64,000 nt of DNA from an uncultured Flavobacteriaceae bacterium (GTDB taxonomy: Bacteria; Bacteroidota; Bacteroidia; Flavobacteriales; Flavobacteriaceae): assembly GCA_947501845.1 (NCBI GenBank), contig CANMXP010000017.1, positions 1-64,000 of the forward strand. Direction: 5' to 3'. The notes beneath the pieces are model-generated. The model was not told where the DNA came from. It did no database searches and saw only the letters and a program-made list of their open reading frames with translations. A program made the position numbers and the translations under genes. This document shows positions 43,108-53,161 of this stretch, one piece after another (the first letter of the stretch is position 1; the number at the start of each line of letters is the position of its first letter).

Positions 43108-46100
43108 TTATCGTTTTAGGGCAAAGTGCCCTTTAAGATTAAAAGCATTACCATCTTGAATAACGTCTGCAGAGAACCAATAATCATCAGAAGGCATATT
43201 TTCTCCGTTGTAGGTACCGTCCCAACCTATGGATGTATGCGGTAAGGTTTTAATAAGTTTGCCATGTCTATTGTAAATATATACAATCGTACCTGGTAAT
43301 AACTCAATACCTACTATATGCCAAGTATCATAAAAACCATCATTATTTGGTGTGACAAATTTTGGTATATCTATAACAACGACATCTTCTGTAATATCCA
43401 TGCATCCATTTAAATCCCTAACTGTAACTGTATGTCTGCCAAATGTTACATTTTCAAAAACATTAGATGTTTGAGGTTCGCCATCATCCAATATAAATAC
43501 ATAATCACCTATATTACTGGTATCAATATCCACAGTGATACTATTAGGATCAGCAAAATTGACTGTTGTTGTAAAATTTATAGTGGCTGCTTGAGAATCT
43601 ATTACAGAAAAATTATGAGTATACGGGCAATCACCACCTATTAAATACGGTCTGGTAACTGTTACCGAATAATTTCCTATATCATTTATGTCATTTAATA
43701 ATATTTCTGGTGAGGTTGCACCTGTAGACCATAAATAGGTATCGTCTGGATGACCAGTATCTGCACTAATTACCAAAGGTAAATTATCTATACATAATGG
43801 TACGATATCACCAATAGGTATAACAGGTAAAGGATTGATACGTGTTGTAAATTGTGTAGTATCGTAACACTCTGTATTATTATTTTCAATACGCGCATAT
43901 AATATTTCACTATCAAATGCTATATAATTGTTGTCTATAGCATTCGTGCCAGCTTCTGCGTTGGCTGGATCGTTATAATAGCTAATAGTATAGTCTGCGG
44001 CACTTTGAGTTCCTAAAATTGTATTGGCAGTTAATGTTGGTAAGTCAAATTCGAAAAGACCGTCAAAGTCATCATCACAAGCAATTATGCTAGGTGTTGT
44101 ATTCGCAATAGGGTTTGGATTTATTTGTAGCTCAAATGAAGGTGTAATAAAGCAGCCCGTTAAAGGATTTGTAACCCTTATAAAGATAGTATGACTACTT
44201 GCTGTATAGTTATATATATTATTTAGAGGCGCTTGATTATTATCGGCATCACTTTGCGAACTGTGATATGAAATATTGACCGAGCCAGGATCATCTACAA
44301 TCATAGCATCAACTGTCGATAAATCAAATGTATCTGTATCATTATCACATATTGGTATGGTTGTTATGGTATTAGTAGGCGGTGGCAGGTTTATTTCCAA
44401 TTCTAAAGGAACCACACTAAAGCAGCGGGTTAGAGTATTTGCTACTTTTATATAAACTGTTTTGGCACTTGAACTAAAATTTGCTGGGTCTGGTATTTCA
44501 TTCGTGTTATCTAAGCCATCATTTTGATTTATATCTTCAAAATTTTCAAAGTAATTTGTTATAAGATTGGTTTGGATTCTATCTAAAATTTCAAAATCAG
44601 CTGTTGTTAAATCAAATATTGTGTTTCCATTATAATCTTCATCACAAAGAGTCATAGGTAAAGGCGTGGTAATGTCTGGAGCAGCAAGTATATTAATACC
44701 TATTTCTTCAATGACAAAACATAGCGAGTCTTCACTTTCAATTCTGGCGTATATGGTTTGAGGGTTTCTTGTATTTTGATAATTTAGGGGTAAGGGATTG
44801 TTGTTGTTTTCTGCATCCGTTCGGGTAAGGTGAAATGTAATGTTTAAGGGCTCTGGAGGCGTAGGCCCTTCAATTTCCAAGATTTTTTCATTCAGATCAA
44901 AAGTATCAATGCCATCATTACTAATATCGTCACATCTTAAAAATGGTGTAGGAACATTATAAACAGGGTCTGGTGATACTTGTAATATAAATGATGATGT
45001 GTCTGAGCAACTGGCATCGGTTACGTTTTCAACTCTTACAAAAATAGTTTGCGGGCTGGATGTGTTTTGATAAATAGCATTCTTATCTATAGCATTTCCT
45101 ATATTTCCTGAGGTGGCATCTATTTCATCCTCAAAATAATAGACTTCTTTACCTGTTTGACCATTTAATATTTCAGCATCTTTATCAGATAAAATAAAGT
45201 CTGCAGTATTGCCGCCTCCAGTTTGACAAATTTGAAAGTTACCAATAGTTGGAATATTGGGTAATGTATTAACAATAACTTCTAGTTCAACAATATTATA
45301 ACATCCAGAACTGCTTATGTTGCTTTCCACTCTTACATATATAGTTTGAGTTGTGGCATCAAATGCAGTAGGCGTAGTAATAGTGTTTGTGGGGGTATCA
45401 GCATCTGCATCATCAAAAGATGTAAAGAAATCTATATCCAAACCTGTTGGATCTGCTACGATTTCAGGAATTTTATCTTCAAGATTTATTCTAGAAATAC
45501 CATCATTATCCGTATCACAAATAACAAATGGTGTTGGGGTTGATGCAGCTGGTGCTAAAACCACTTGAATTTCGAAAAAATTAGTTGTTGAACACCCTGT
45601 ATCATTATTCGTAATTCGAGCATAAATAGGCTCTATAGGGTTTGTATTTGTATAAAAGTCTGGTAATCTATTAGATATTATATTATTATCTGCATCTGCG
45701 GCAGTAGGAAAATAGGTTACCGAAAAATTGGTGTTACCATTTGTTACCATATTGTCAAGAGAATGCAAATCAATGCTAACGATACCATCGTCATCCGTAT
45801 CACAATAGGGAATAGGGTTTGCACGATTAAATTGTAATATTGGATTAACGAGTAATGTTATATCACCAACTTCTGAACAATTGCCATCGTTTAGGCGTAC
45901 ATATAATAATTTAGGGCTAGTTGCTTCGTATAAGACACCTTTGGGGATCGGGTTGATATTGTTATCTCTATCAGGTTCTGTTTCATAAAAAGTTACAGTA
46001 ACAGGGTTAGGCAAGTCATCGGAGATGAAAGATTCAATGGTCGTTAGATTAAATTCTAAAGTATCGTTTTCGTCATCATTATTATCGCACAAAGCAAAAT

Positions 46101-48024
46101 CACCTAAGTTTGTTCCCGTTAAAAGTAGGTTGGTATGAATTTCTAGTGGTATAATTGAGGCGCAAAGTGTTGTATTATCTTCTATGCGTATGTATACGGT
46201 TTGTTCTTCAAAGTTCACATTTTGATAATTGGTTGTATTGGCAATAGGGTTGGTACCAGCATTTGCATTATCAAAGCTCTCATGAAATGTTGGGCTAACG
46301 TTAGCAGGTAAACCGCCAATAATATTATTTAAAGCATCGGTTAAATCAAAACTGGCCGTGCCGTCTAAGTCTCTATCACAGGCATCCAGATACAGGGTAT
46401 TCCTGTCAACTATAGGGCTTATCGTAATATCGACCGTTAATGTTTCAGAGCTGTTAACGCAACCCGTTAATGAGTTTATCACACGAACATAAACGATTTC
46501 AGCATTTGGAGGCGCATTGTTGTTGACATACGGTGATATTATCGGGTTATTGCCTGTATTAGCATCTGCTGGATTACGGTGATAAGATACTATCAAATTA
46601 CTTTGACCATTAGTTATTTCATCATCTCTTTGTGTTAGGTCTATGATAGCAAAACCATCAGGAGAATCATCTTCATCACAAACTTCTAAGTTTGATGGCG
46701 ACGTTATACTAGGAACGGGATTTACAACTAAATTGAATGTAGTGTAGGCAAAACAGTTACTGTCTAAATCGTCTATTCTAACATAAATGGGTTGTGGACT
46801 AACAGTATTGGAGATGGGTGTTGTAATTTCATTGGTATTACTTCTGGCTTCAGCATCTGAATAATGATAAGAAAAGGTATAATTTGAGAATGGAATGTTG
46901 TTAATGAGCTCTGCATCTTTAGTTGAAAGATCAAATGTTTCAATACCATCTTCACTTGCATCATCACATAATTCATAATCGCTAATGGGGGTGATGGGTT
47001 CTTCGGTATTTAGGGTGACATTTATTTCATCTTCTTCGGGACAACTTATACCATTTAAATCTACAGTAACGACTACTCTATATGTACCGCTTTGTATGGC
47101 ATTATAGGTAGGGTTTATAGCACCATTTATTGGGTTATTATCTAAATACCAGGTGTAAGTGGCTAGAGGGTTTTGTATGTCCGCATCTAAAAGTGTGGCA
47201 CTGGCACAGGTTTCAATATCTTCACCTAAATCTAAAATTCTAAAGCTATCGCCTTCTATAAATACGGCAGAATCGAATGTACCGTCATTTTGGTCGGCAA
47301 TAATTATTTTAACATGATATTGTACATTAGGTGTGATAGTCGTAGTTGCCGTTAATACATTGGTACGCCCCACATAATTTGTATCACCTATATTGTAACC
47401 GTCAAAATATTGTTCGTTTTGAGGGGCACATGCAGGTAGTAAATTAGGACGTATATTATTTGTGTTAACAGGGTCTGAAGTACCAGGAACAACAGCTATA
47501 TTTTGGTAAGGCCCAGTACTGGTGGCTTCCCTGATAAGAAATACAAACCCATCGGAAACGAGGCATGGGTTAATACCATCGTAATCTTCTGAAGCAAATA
47601 AATAGTTGAATTGTACTTGATTTGAGATGGATACAATGTCAAATTCTATTGAGGTTGCATTAAGCGTATTGGTAATACCTAAAGCAGTTTCTAAATCGGG
47701 ATCTGTTCCCCAAGTTGTAGAGCTTTCACTAAGAGGAGGTGTAATAACCCCATTTCCAGCAGAGGCAGCACTACCTGTAGAAAGTATAATCCCATTCTCA
47801 AAAGGAAAATTTGAGCTGGCACGTTCAAAATAACCATAACTGGGTAAGCCATGCGTATTACCGTTAACAGAGGAAGTTATATTTGAAATATCTACACAAC
47901 CATCTACCAAGTTATCTTCTATAAGCTGTTGTAAGCCAACACTACTATCTACCGATATTTGCTGTGAAAACATTAGGTTGTTACCACAAATGAATATAAG
48001 TAAGAAAAAGTAAATAAATCTCAT
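43108..48024 (-). CDS. Giant T9SS type B surface protein with choice-of-anchor L domain and 11 repeats
   Basis: 1638 residues. Signal peptide (MRFIYFFLLIFICGNNLMFS). Residues ~30-210 are a choice-of-anchor L domain (LVDGCVDISNITSSVNGN, ENGIILSTGSAASA, FNYLFASEDYDGINPCLVSD). A PKD/Ig-like domain lies at ~250-320 (TYTWYLDNNPINGAINPTY). Eleven tandem ~95-residue modules cover ~345-1396, then an Ig-like domain with TYLWSTGATSPEI. The type B CTD at ~1560-1638 includes KFVTPNNDGFYDTWHIVGIE, WDGTYNGENMPSDDYWF and HFALKR. The module count is far higher than in the neighbours, which implies repeat expansion. Export and surface attachment by the T9SS follow from the CTD; ligand unknown. Confidence 0.92.
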   Translation of the reverse strand: MRFIYFFLLIFICGNNLMFSQQISVDSSVGLQQLIEDNLVDGCVDISNITSSVNGNTHGLPSYGYFERASSNFPFENGIILSTGSAASAGNGVITPPLSESSTTWGTDPDLETALGITNTLNATSIEFDIVSISNQVQFNYLFASEDYDGINPCLVSDGFVFLIREATSTGPYQNIAVVPGTSDPVNTNNIRPNLLPACAPQNEQYFDGYNIGDTNYVGRTNVLTATTTITPNVQYHVKIIIADQNDGTFDSAVFIEGDSFRILDLGEDIETCASATLLDADIQNPLATYTWYLDNNPINGAINPTYNAIQSGTYRVVVTVDLNGISCPEEDEINVTLNTEEPITPISDYELCDDASEDGIETFDLSTKDAELINNIPFSNYTFSYHYSDAEARSNTNEITTPISNTVSPQPIYVRIDDLDSNCFAYTTFNLVVNPVPSITSPSNLEVCDEDDSPDGFAIIDLTQRDDEITNGQSNLIVSYHRNPADANTGNNPIISPYVNNNAPPNAEIVYVRVINSLTGCVNSSETLTVDITISPIVDRNTLYLDACDRDLDGTASFDLTDALNNIIGGLPANVSPTFHESFDNANAGTNPIANTTNYQNVNFEEQTVYIRIEDNTTLCASIIPLEIHTNLLLTGTNLGDFALCDNNDDENDTLEFNLTTIESFISDDLPNPVTVTFYETEPDRDNNINPIPKGVLYEATSPKLLYVRLNDGNCSEVGDITLLVNPILQFNRANPIPYCDTDDDGIVSIDLHSLDNMVTNGNTNFSVTYFPTAADADNNIISNRLPDFYTNTNPIEPIYARITNNDTGCSTTNFFEIQVVLAPAASTPTPFVICDTDNDGISRINLEDKIPEIVADPTGLDIDFFTSFDDADADTPTNTITTPTAFDATTQTIYVRVESNISSSGCYNIVELEVIVNTLPNIPTIGNFQICQTGGGNTADFILSDKDAEILNGQTGKEVYYFEDEIDATSGNIGNAIDKNAIYQNTSSPQTIFVRVENVTDASCSDTSSFILQVSPDPVYNVPTPFLRCDDISNDGIDTFDLNEKILEIEGPTPPEPLNITFHLTRTDAENNNNPLPLNYQNTRNPQTIYARIESEDSLCFVIEEIGINILAAPDITTPLPMTLCDEDYNGNTIFDLTTADFEILDRIQTNLITNYFENFEDINQNDGLDNTNEIPDPANFSSSAKTVYIKVANTLTRCFSVVPLELEINLPPPTNTITTIPICDNDTDTFDLSTVDAMIVDDPGSVNISYHSSQSDADNNQAPLNNIYNYTASSHTIFIRVTNPLTGCFITPSFELQINPNPIANTTPSIIACDDDFDGLFEFDLPTLTANTILGTQSAADYTISYYNDPANAEAGTNAIDNNYIAFDSEILYARIENNNTECYDTTQFTTRINPLPVIPIGDIVPLCIDNLPLVISADTGHPDDTYLWSTGATSPEILLNDINDIGNYSVTVTRPYLIGGDCPYTHNFSVIDSQAATINFTTTVNFADPNSITVDIDTSNIGDYVFILDDGEPQTSNVFENVTFGRHTVTVRDLNGCMDITEDVVVIDIPKFVTPNNDGFYDTWHIVGIELLPGTIVYIYNRHGKLIKTLPHTSIGWDGTYNGENMPSDDYWFSADVIQDGNAFNLKGHFALKR
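43835..46990 (-). repeat. Eleven tandem ~95-residue modules in the 1638-residue surface protein
   Basis: By eye, 11 units with openings such as ELCDDASEDGIETFDL, EVCDEDDSPDGFAIIDL, YCDTDDDGIVSIDL, VICDTDNDGISRINL and RCDDISNDGIDTFDL. Then follow S/TYF..., DA..N.NPI and PQTIYVRVEN..., a Cys near the end and VNP.P. The acidic opening could bind calcium. Protein similarity is clear but units are diverged, so these are not recent DNA duplications. Confidence 0.8.
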
Positions 48025-48347
48025 AGTGTAGGCTCTCTTTTTTATTCTTTTAGACTTAATATTTACTTAAATAGAGTAGAGGGTAAATTATGGTCGGAAA
48101 TTAGATGTTTTTTAGGTGAAACACAAAAAAACACAACGAAACGCATTTTTATTAGTTTTGAGGTCTGTTTTTAGTGTTTTTTTGACTTTGAAATTTAGAA
48201 ATGTTATCCTAAATGAGTGGTCTATAAACCTGCGTTTATCAATTAAAGAGATTTGATAATATCAGCAATTTCCCGTATTTATTGAAAAAAATGTAAATTA
48301 TATTAAACTTTAGAGATATTTAACTAAATTTAAGGAAAGAATTACTT
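48025..48347. other. Divergent intergenic region, nothing specific seen
   Basis: 323 AT-rich bases between the minus-strand surface-protein gene and the plus-strand lipoprotein gene. It must hold both promoters. TAAATTTA near 48325 is a possible -7 box for the lipoprotein gene. No gene or RNA was recognised. Confidence 0.4.
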
Positions 48348-49784
48348 ATGTTTTTATCTAATATCAAACGTACTTTTAAAGAGGAGCTGGGAATGCTTGG
48401 CTTGACATTCAAGTTATGTTTTGTGTTGCTAGTCTTTGTAGGATGCAATGAAAATATTGAATTTGAGGAAGTATTTAATTATAAAATAAGTTTAATATCA
48501 GGAAATAATCAAATTGGATTTCAAAATACCACCCTTGCAGAAGATATCGTAGTTAGGCTTGAAGACGAATCTGGAGCTAATGCTTCTGGAGTAACATTGA
48601 GTATACAGGCTATTTCTGGAGAAGGAGAAATTGATAGCAATACTACAATAACTACTAATGAAGAAGGGCTAGCCAATATTTCTTGGGAACTTGGATTAGA
48701 CTATAATAATGTGTTGAAAATATTTCCAAGTTCAAACCAATCATCATCGGTTTTAGTTAATGCCATTGCTAAATATAAATATACGATTCCTGCAAGTAAT
48801 AATGATGGATGGAATACATCTGATATTAGTACTCTTTTACCAAATGAAAGTAAAATATATGATGGTTTAGATGAAATTAGAAAGGAGAATTATAAGGAAA
48901 TACATTCTGTATTATTATCTATAAATAATGATTTGGTTTTTGAAGAATATTTTTCTGGTACAAATTCTTTTGGAGAATTTATAGCATATGATAAGAATGT
49001 ATCCCATGAATTACAATCAGTTAATAAATCTTTTAGAGGCGCAATGATTGGAATAGCTATTGATAAAGGATTCATTGCTAATGATCAAGTACCGTTAAAA
49101 GATCTTTTCCCCGAATTAAGTTATTTATCTGAAGGCGGAAAAGAAAATATACTTTTAGAAAATTTTTTAAGCATGTCTTCTGGTCTAGAATGGAATGAAG
49201 CAACAGATTTATCGGGATTTTATGAAACATCTTTTGAAACAGCGCATACGTATGTTTTATCTAAACCTTTAGAGAATTCACCAGGAACGACTTTCGAGTA
49301 TAATACAGGGACTTCTTTTGTGTTAAATAAAATAATAATGAATTCAATTAATACAGATTATAGTGTATTTGCTAAGACAAACTATTCTGATTTGGTTGAA
49401 AGTAATGCACTTCCAGGAACAGGAGAGCCTTTGGATTTTAGAAATACGCCCAGAGATATGTTAAAGTTGGGGCAGGTGTATTTAAATGACGGAAAATGGA
49501 AAGATACTCAAGTAATTTCTAAGGCTTGGGTTGATGAATCTACAAAGGTAAAGTTCAATGTGTCATCAAATAGCTCTTACGGGTATCAGTGGTGGATAAG
49601 GGACTTTAATACGGGAGCTAACACGTATAATTGTTTTTATGCAGCTGGTTTTGGAGGACAATATATTTTTGTTATTAAAGAGTTAAATTTGGTTGCCGTT
49701 TTTACAGGAGGAAATTTTAATTCTAATATGACCATTCCTTATGAAATAATGGAAGATTATATTTTACCAGCTTTTGTTGAATGA
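48348..49784 (+). CDS. Beta-lactamase-fold serine hydrolase lipoprotein with Ig-like domain
   Basis: 478 residues. A lipoprotein signal with Cys33 (VLLVFVGC) follows a 15-residue leader, so an internal ATG (MLGLTFKLCF, residue 16) may be the real start. Residues ~45-142 form an invasin/Ig-like beta domain (VVRLEDESGANASGVTLSIQ). Residues ~165-478 are a class C beta-lactamase/esterase fold with SVNK at 224-227 (nucleophile S224, K227), YNTG at 318-321 and a C-terminal AAGFGGQYIFVI strand. It is likely a D-alanyl peptidase or esterase rather than a true lactamase. The gene lies alone on the plus strand between T9SS surface-protein genes and converges with the third of them, 13 bases apart. Confidence 0.85.
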   Translation: MFLSNIKRTFKEELGMLGLTFKLCFVLLVFVGCNENIEFEEVFNYKISLISGNNQIGFQNTTLAEDIVVRLEDESGANASGVTLSIQAISGEGEIDSNTTITTNEEGLANISWELGLDYNNVLKIFPSSNQSSSVLVNAIAKYKYTIPASNNDGWNTSDISTLLPNESKIYDGLDEIRKENYKEIHSVLLSINNDLVFEEYFSGTNSFGEFIAYDKNVSHELQSVNKSFRGAMIGIAIDKGFIANDQVPLKDLFPELSYLSEGGKENILLENFLSMSSGLEWNEATDLSGFYETSFETAHTYVLSKPLENSPGTTFEYNTGTSFVLNKIIMNSINTDYSVFAKTNYSDLVESNALPGTGEPLDFRNTPRDMLKLGQVYLNDGKWKDTQVISKAWVDESTKVKFNVSSNSSYGYQWWIRDFNTGANTYNCFYAAGFGGQYIFVIKELNLVAVFTGGNFNSNMTIPYEIMEDYILPAFVE

Positions 49785-49797
49785 TAAAATGTTTTTA

Positions 49798-52700
49798 TCA
49801 ACGTTTGAGCGTAAAATGATTTTTAAATATTCTACCATCATGTAGGGTTACCACAAACCAATAATCATCTGTTGGTAATTTTTCTCCATTAAAGGTACCA
49901 TCCCAACCATGGCCTAGAGGATTTAATTGTTTAAGGAGTTTTCCAAAACGATCAAAAATTGAAATTTGTGTACCGTTTTTAAATAAACCAGTTACACCAT
50001 ATATTTGCCACGTATCATGAAAGCCATCATTGTTAGGCGTGAAGAATTTAGGAAAACCAATAACAGAAACGGGGGTGTCAACGGTTCCGCAATCGTTTTC
50101 TATATCTCTAACATTTACAGTATAAATTCCAGGGAATACATTCTCAAAAATATGGCTATCTTGAAAACCCCTATATACTTCAAGGTTATTCTCATCGTAT
50201 AAGGCATACTGATAAATACCTTCTCCAGATACTATAACAGTAACTATATTATTTGATGAGGCATCAACAACATCAATAGAATTAAAAGTTGCGATATTAG
50301 AAGCTTCTACAGTAATGGTTCTTTGTTTGGAACAACCGTTGGCATTTGTAATTTCTACAGTATATACGCCAGGTTGATTTACTTCTGCTTCATATGTATT
50401 ATCGCCAGTAGACCAGTTATAGGTATAATTGGAAGGCACGTCATTTAAAACGGCAGCATCAAGCGTAATTGTTTCAGGAAATCTATTTATACAATAATAA
50501 TTGGATCCTTCTGTATTAATATCTGGTAATTCATTTATAGTCAATACTACTTCACTAATACCGTAGCAAGCATTATTATTTTCTGCTCTTGCATAAATAG
50601 TTTGAGAATAAGGGGTTACGTTGTCGTAGGGCGAACTTAGTTCGTTTTGTTCTAAAAGAGCATCTTCATATGTTTCGTAATAAAAAATTGGGAATGTAAT
50701 GGCGTTTAAAGATTGAATATTAGCAGTGATATCATCTAGATTAAAAGTGTTAATACCATCTTCTGAGTCTATTTCATCACAAACAGGAGGTAGGACATAG
50801 TCATCGGTTTGAGTTGATGAAACTTCCAAAGTTAACTCGGCATAAGACGCACATAAAGTGGTATCATCACTAATATCAACATAAATTGTTTGCGGATTAC
50901 TAGTATTTATAAAACGATCTCCATTAATTTCATTAGTTCGAGCAGAATCGGTATAAAACTTGATCAATCGATTTGAACTATTTTGTGTTAAAATGTCATT
51001 TACCTCATTAAGATTGAATACTGTTATTCCGTCTGTAATACCATCTTCATCACATTGAATTAAAGATGTATTAGAAAATTCAGGTAATGGGTTTATGGTT
51101 ATATTAATTGGTGGTGTTATATTAAAGCAGTCAGTATTGGTATTATTCTCTATTCTGGCATAAATAGTTTCTGCAAATGCTGTTTCATTGTAATAAGAAA
51201 AATCTAATGGCGCATTTTTTGCTTCAGCATCACTTGAAGATTTATAATATGTTATAGAATAGGCTAAAGGATCTTGCTCCCTTAAAATGTCATCATCGAA
51301 TTGATGTAAGTCAATTTCAGTTTGTCCATTAAGAACATTTAAATCAGTAGCAATGGGCATATCACAAATTTCCAGTGGACTTACAGGAAACGCTATAGGT
51401 GTATTGAAAACTTCTACAGTAAACGAAGTCATATCGTAACAATCTGGATTCCTGTCAACTGCTAGCCTAACAAAAATTTCTTGTGGGTTAGAAACATTAT
51501 TATATAGTCCAAAAATTTCATTTGTATCATTAATGGCATCTTCTTGAGTTGGATAGTAATGTGTTCTATATATGTTTGAGTCTTGCGTACCTAAAATTTC
51601 ACTGTCCATCAGGGTGAAATCGAATATATGGGCTCCATCATTATTACTATCACAAATATTTTGCTTGCTTGGAGTATTTACAATTGGTCTATCAAAGCGA
51701 GAAACAAAAGCTTCGCCTTCTATATCACATTCACCATTATTAGGCTCGATAAGTAGTTGATAATGACCTGTATCATTTACCTCTAAATCAAAGTCATTAT
51801 CTGGTAGTATAGTCCCATCATGAGTCCATGTATAGCTTGCTCCAGGAATATTAGTTCCCTTAAGAGTAAAATTTTCATTTCCACATAAAGCCAAATTCGT
51901 CGAGCTTTGACCATTTTGAATAATGTCAATCTGCTCACTAAAGAACGATTGGATAAAAGGAGGAAGTCCTTGTGTAGAATTAGCAGAAAGTGGTATGGCA
52001 TTATGTTTATAATCACACGCTTTCCCTTTTCTATTTGGAAAATTAATGACTCCTAGGTATGGAAGTCCTAAATTGTAGGTTTCGCTCAAGGCTCTATATA
52101 TTCTTCCATCTGGACCTAGTTGTAATGCGCCTCTATAAAGTTGGCGATCATCAAGAATTTCTTGAGTTTCGCTAACAACTATATTAGGGAAGGTAACGTC
52201 AAATTGTATTAAGGATGAAAAATGACTTTCTGGAAGGTCAATATCCGTAGCTGCATTATTATAAGTTGCTGCATATAAAAATTTACTGTTTGGAGAAAAT
52301 TCAATGCCGTATGGAGCTCTATTGGCTGAATAAATGCCAACTAAAGCCTCATCGGTTACAACCCCGGTTTCTTTATCAAAATTGTATAAAAATAGTCCGT
52401 TGGAAACATTAGCAACGGCTATTTTAGTGCCATCTGGAGATATTTTTAAATAGCCCCTAGGATCTAATACAAGGTCTTCTTTTAAAAAAACAGACCTAAC
52501 AGCACCATTTGGGTTTATACCTTGATCGGTTACTTCAAATGCATGAAATGTATTATAATCCCCATTGCTCATGCCTCCCCTTCGTGTGTTGGTGCCTAAT
52601 GTTACTACCCAAATAGCTTCTGTATTACAATCTTTTAATACGGCACTAACTTTTTCTGAGGAATAACTTAACAAGTTTACGTTCTTTGTTGTAACATCCC

Positions 52701-53133
52701 CTAAGCCATTGTTAAGTCTCATGTCAACTTCAGAATAATTTAGACCTTCATTAACGCTGCCTTCAATACCCGTAAAATGTGTGCTTACAGTAAAAATATA
52801 ATAGATATTAGGGTCTTTTGGTTTCGGTACAATTATTGCCGATTGAGAACTTGAAGGGTTTCCAAGTAATCCAAAACCATTGGGCATTAATGCACTGTTT
52901 CTTGAATAAACTTGGGTTCCATCTGTAGAAAAAAGCAAATTGCCATCATTATCAGATATGGCTGAGCATCCTTCAAAAGTGTTTACGCTACCAATTTCTG
53001 GTTCTACTATTCCGAGTTGCTGATTAAATTTTATACCAGATCCAAACCCGAAAAACCAGTTAGAAGCCTCTCTTTGAGCAGATAAATTAAAACTTATCAG
53101 GATCAGGATTATGAATAATGCAATTTTTTTCAT
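49798..53133 (-). CDS. T9SS type B surface protein with propeller-like N-terminus
   Basis: 1111 residues. Signal peptide MKKIALFIILILISFNLSAQ. Residues ~20-400 carry EASNWFFGFGSGIKFNQ and repeated propeller-like blades (YLKISPDGTKIAVANVSNGL, YGIEFSPNSKFLYAATYN). A PKD/Ig-like stretch follows (~420-480, GASYTWTHDGTILP), then four ~95-residue modules at ~481-868, another PKD-like domain (YTYNWSTGDNTYEAEV) and the type B CTD (~1028-1111: KFFTPNNDGFHDTWQIYGV, WDGTFNGEKLPTDDYWF, HFTLKR). Its C-terminal half is clearly paralogous to the two other surface proteins here, while the N-terminal domain differs. A hairpin lies directly before its ATG. Confidence 0.92.
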   Translation of the reverse strand: MKKIALFIILILISFNLSAQREASNWFFGFGSGIKFNQQLGIVEPEIGSVNTFEGCSAISDNDGNLLFSTDGTQVYSRNSALMPNGFGLLGNPSSSQSAIIVPKPKDPNIYYIFTVSTHFTGIEGSVNEGLNYSEVDMRLNNGLGDVTTKNVNLLSYSSEKVSAVLKDCNTEAIWVVTLGTNTRRGGMSNGDYNTFHAFEVTDQGINPNGAVRSVFLKEDLVLDPRGYLKISPDGTKIAVANVSNGLFLYNFDKETGVVTDEALVGIYSANRAPYGIEFSPNSKFLYAATYNNAATDIDLPESHFSSLIQFDVTFPNIVVSETQEILDDRQLYRGALQLGPDGRIYRALSETYNLGLPYLGVINFPNRKGKACDYKHNAIPLSANSTQGLPPFIQSFFSEQIDIIQNGQSSTNLALCGNENFTLKGTNIPGASYTWTHDGTILPDNDFDLEVNDTGHYQLLIEPNNGECDIEGEAFVSRFDRPIVNTPSKQNICDSNNDGAHIFDFTLMDSEILGTQDSNIYRTHYYPTQEDAINDTNEIFGLYNNVSNPQEIFVRLAVDRNPDCYDMTSFTVEVFNTPIAFPVSPLEICDMPIATDLNVLNGQTEIDLHQFDDDILREQDPLAYSITYYKSSSDAEAKNAPLDFSYYNETAFAETIYARIENNTNTDCFNITPPINITINPLPEFSNTSLIQCDEDGITDGITVFNLNEVNDILTQNSSNRLIKFYTDSARTNEINGDRFINTSNPQTIYVDISDDTTLCASYAELTLEVSSTQTDDYVLPPVCDEIDSEDGINTFNLDDITANIQSLNAITFPIFYYETYEDALLEQNELSSPYDNVTPYSQTIYARAENNNACYGISEVVLTINELPDINTEGSNYYCINRFPETITLDAAVLNDVPSNYTYNWSTGDNTYEAEVNQPGVYTVEITNANGCSKQRTITVEASNIATFNSIDVVDASSNNIVTVIVSGEGIYQYALYDENNLEVYRGFQDSHIFENVFPGIYTVNVRDIENDCGTVDTPVSVIGFPKFFTPNNDGFHDTWQIYGVTGLFKNGTQISIFDRFGKLLKQLNPLGHGWDGTFNGEKLPTDDYWFVVTLHDGRIFKNHFTLKR
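50530..51690 (-). repeat. Four tandem ~95-residue modules in the 1111-residue surface protein
   Basis: Openings NICDSNNDGAHIFDF, EICDMPIATDLN, IQCDEDGITDGITVFNL and PVCDEIDSEDGINTFNL, with closing strands PQEIFVRL, ETIYARIEN, PQTIYVDI and SQTIYARAEN. Same module as in the 1638- and 1726-residue neighbours. Confidence 0.75.
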
Positions 53134-53135
53134 CT

Positions 53136-53157
53136 TTTGATAGCCACAGCTATCAAA
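53136..53157 (-). promoter_or_regulatory. Hairpin directly upstream of the 1111-residue surface-protein gene
   Basis: TTTGATAGC and GCTATCAAA form a perfect 9-base-pair stem with a CACA loop, 2 bases before the ATG at 53133 and 4 bases behind the permease stop codon. It could be the terminator of the ABC operon or a leader hairpin that masks the start. Confidence 0.5.
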
Positions 53158-53161
53158 TATA

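Noticed and set aside
43835-46990. CRISPR array or minisatellite in the repeat-rich region
   Set aside because: Periodicity is about 285 bases, diverged at the DNA level and perfectly in frame with a coding sequence; it is a protein repeat.
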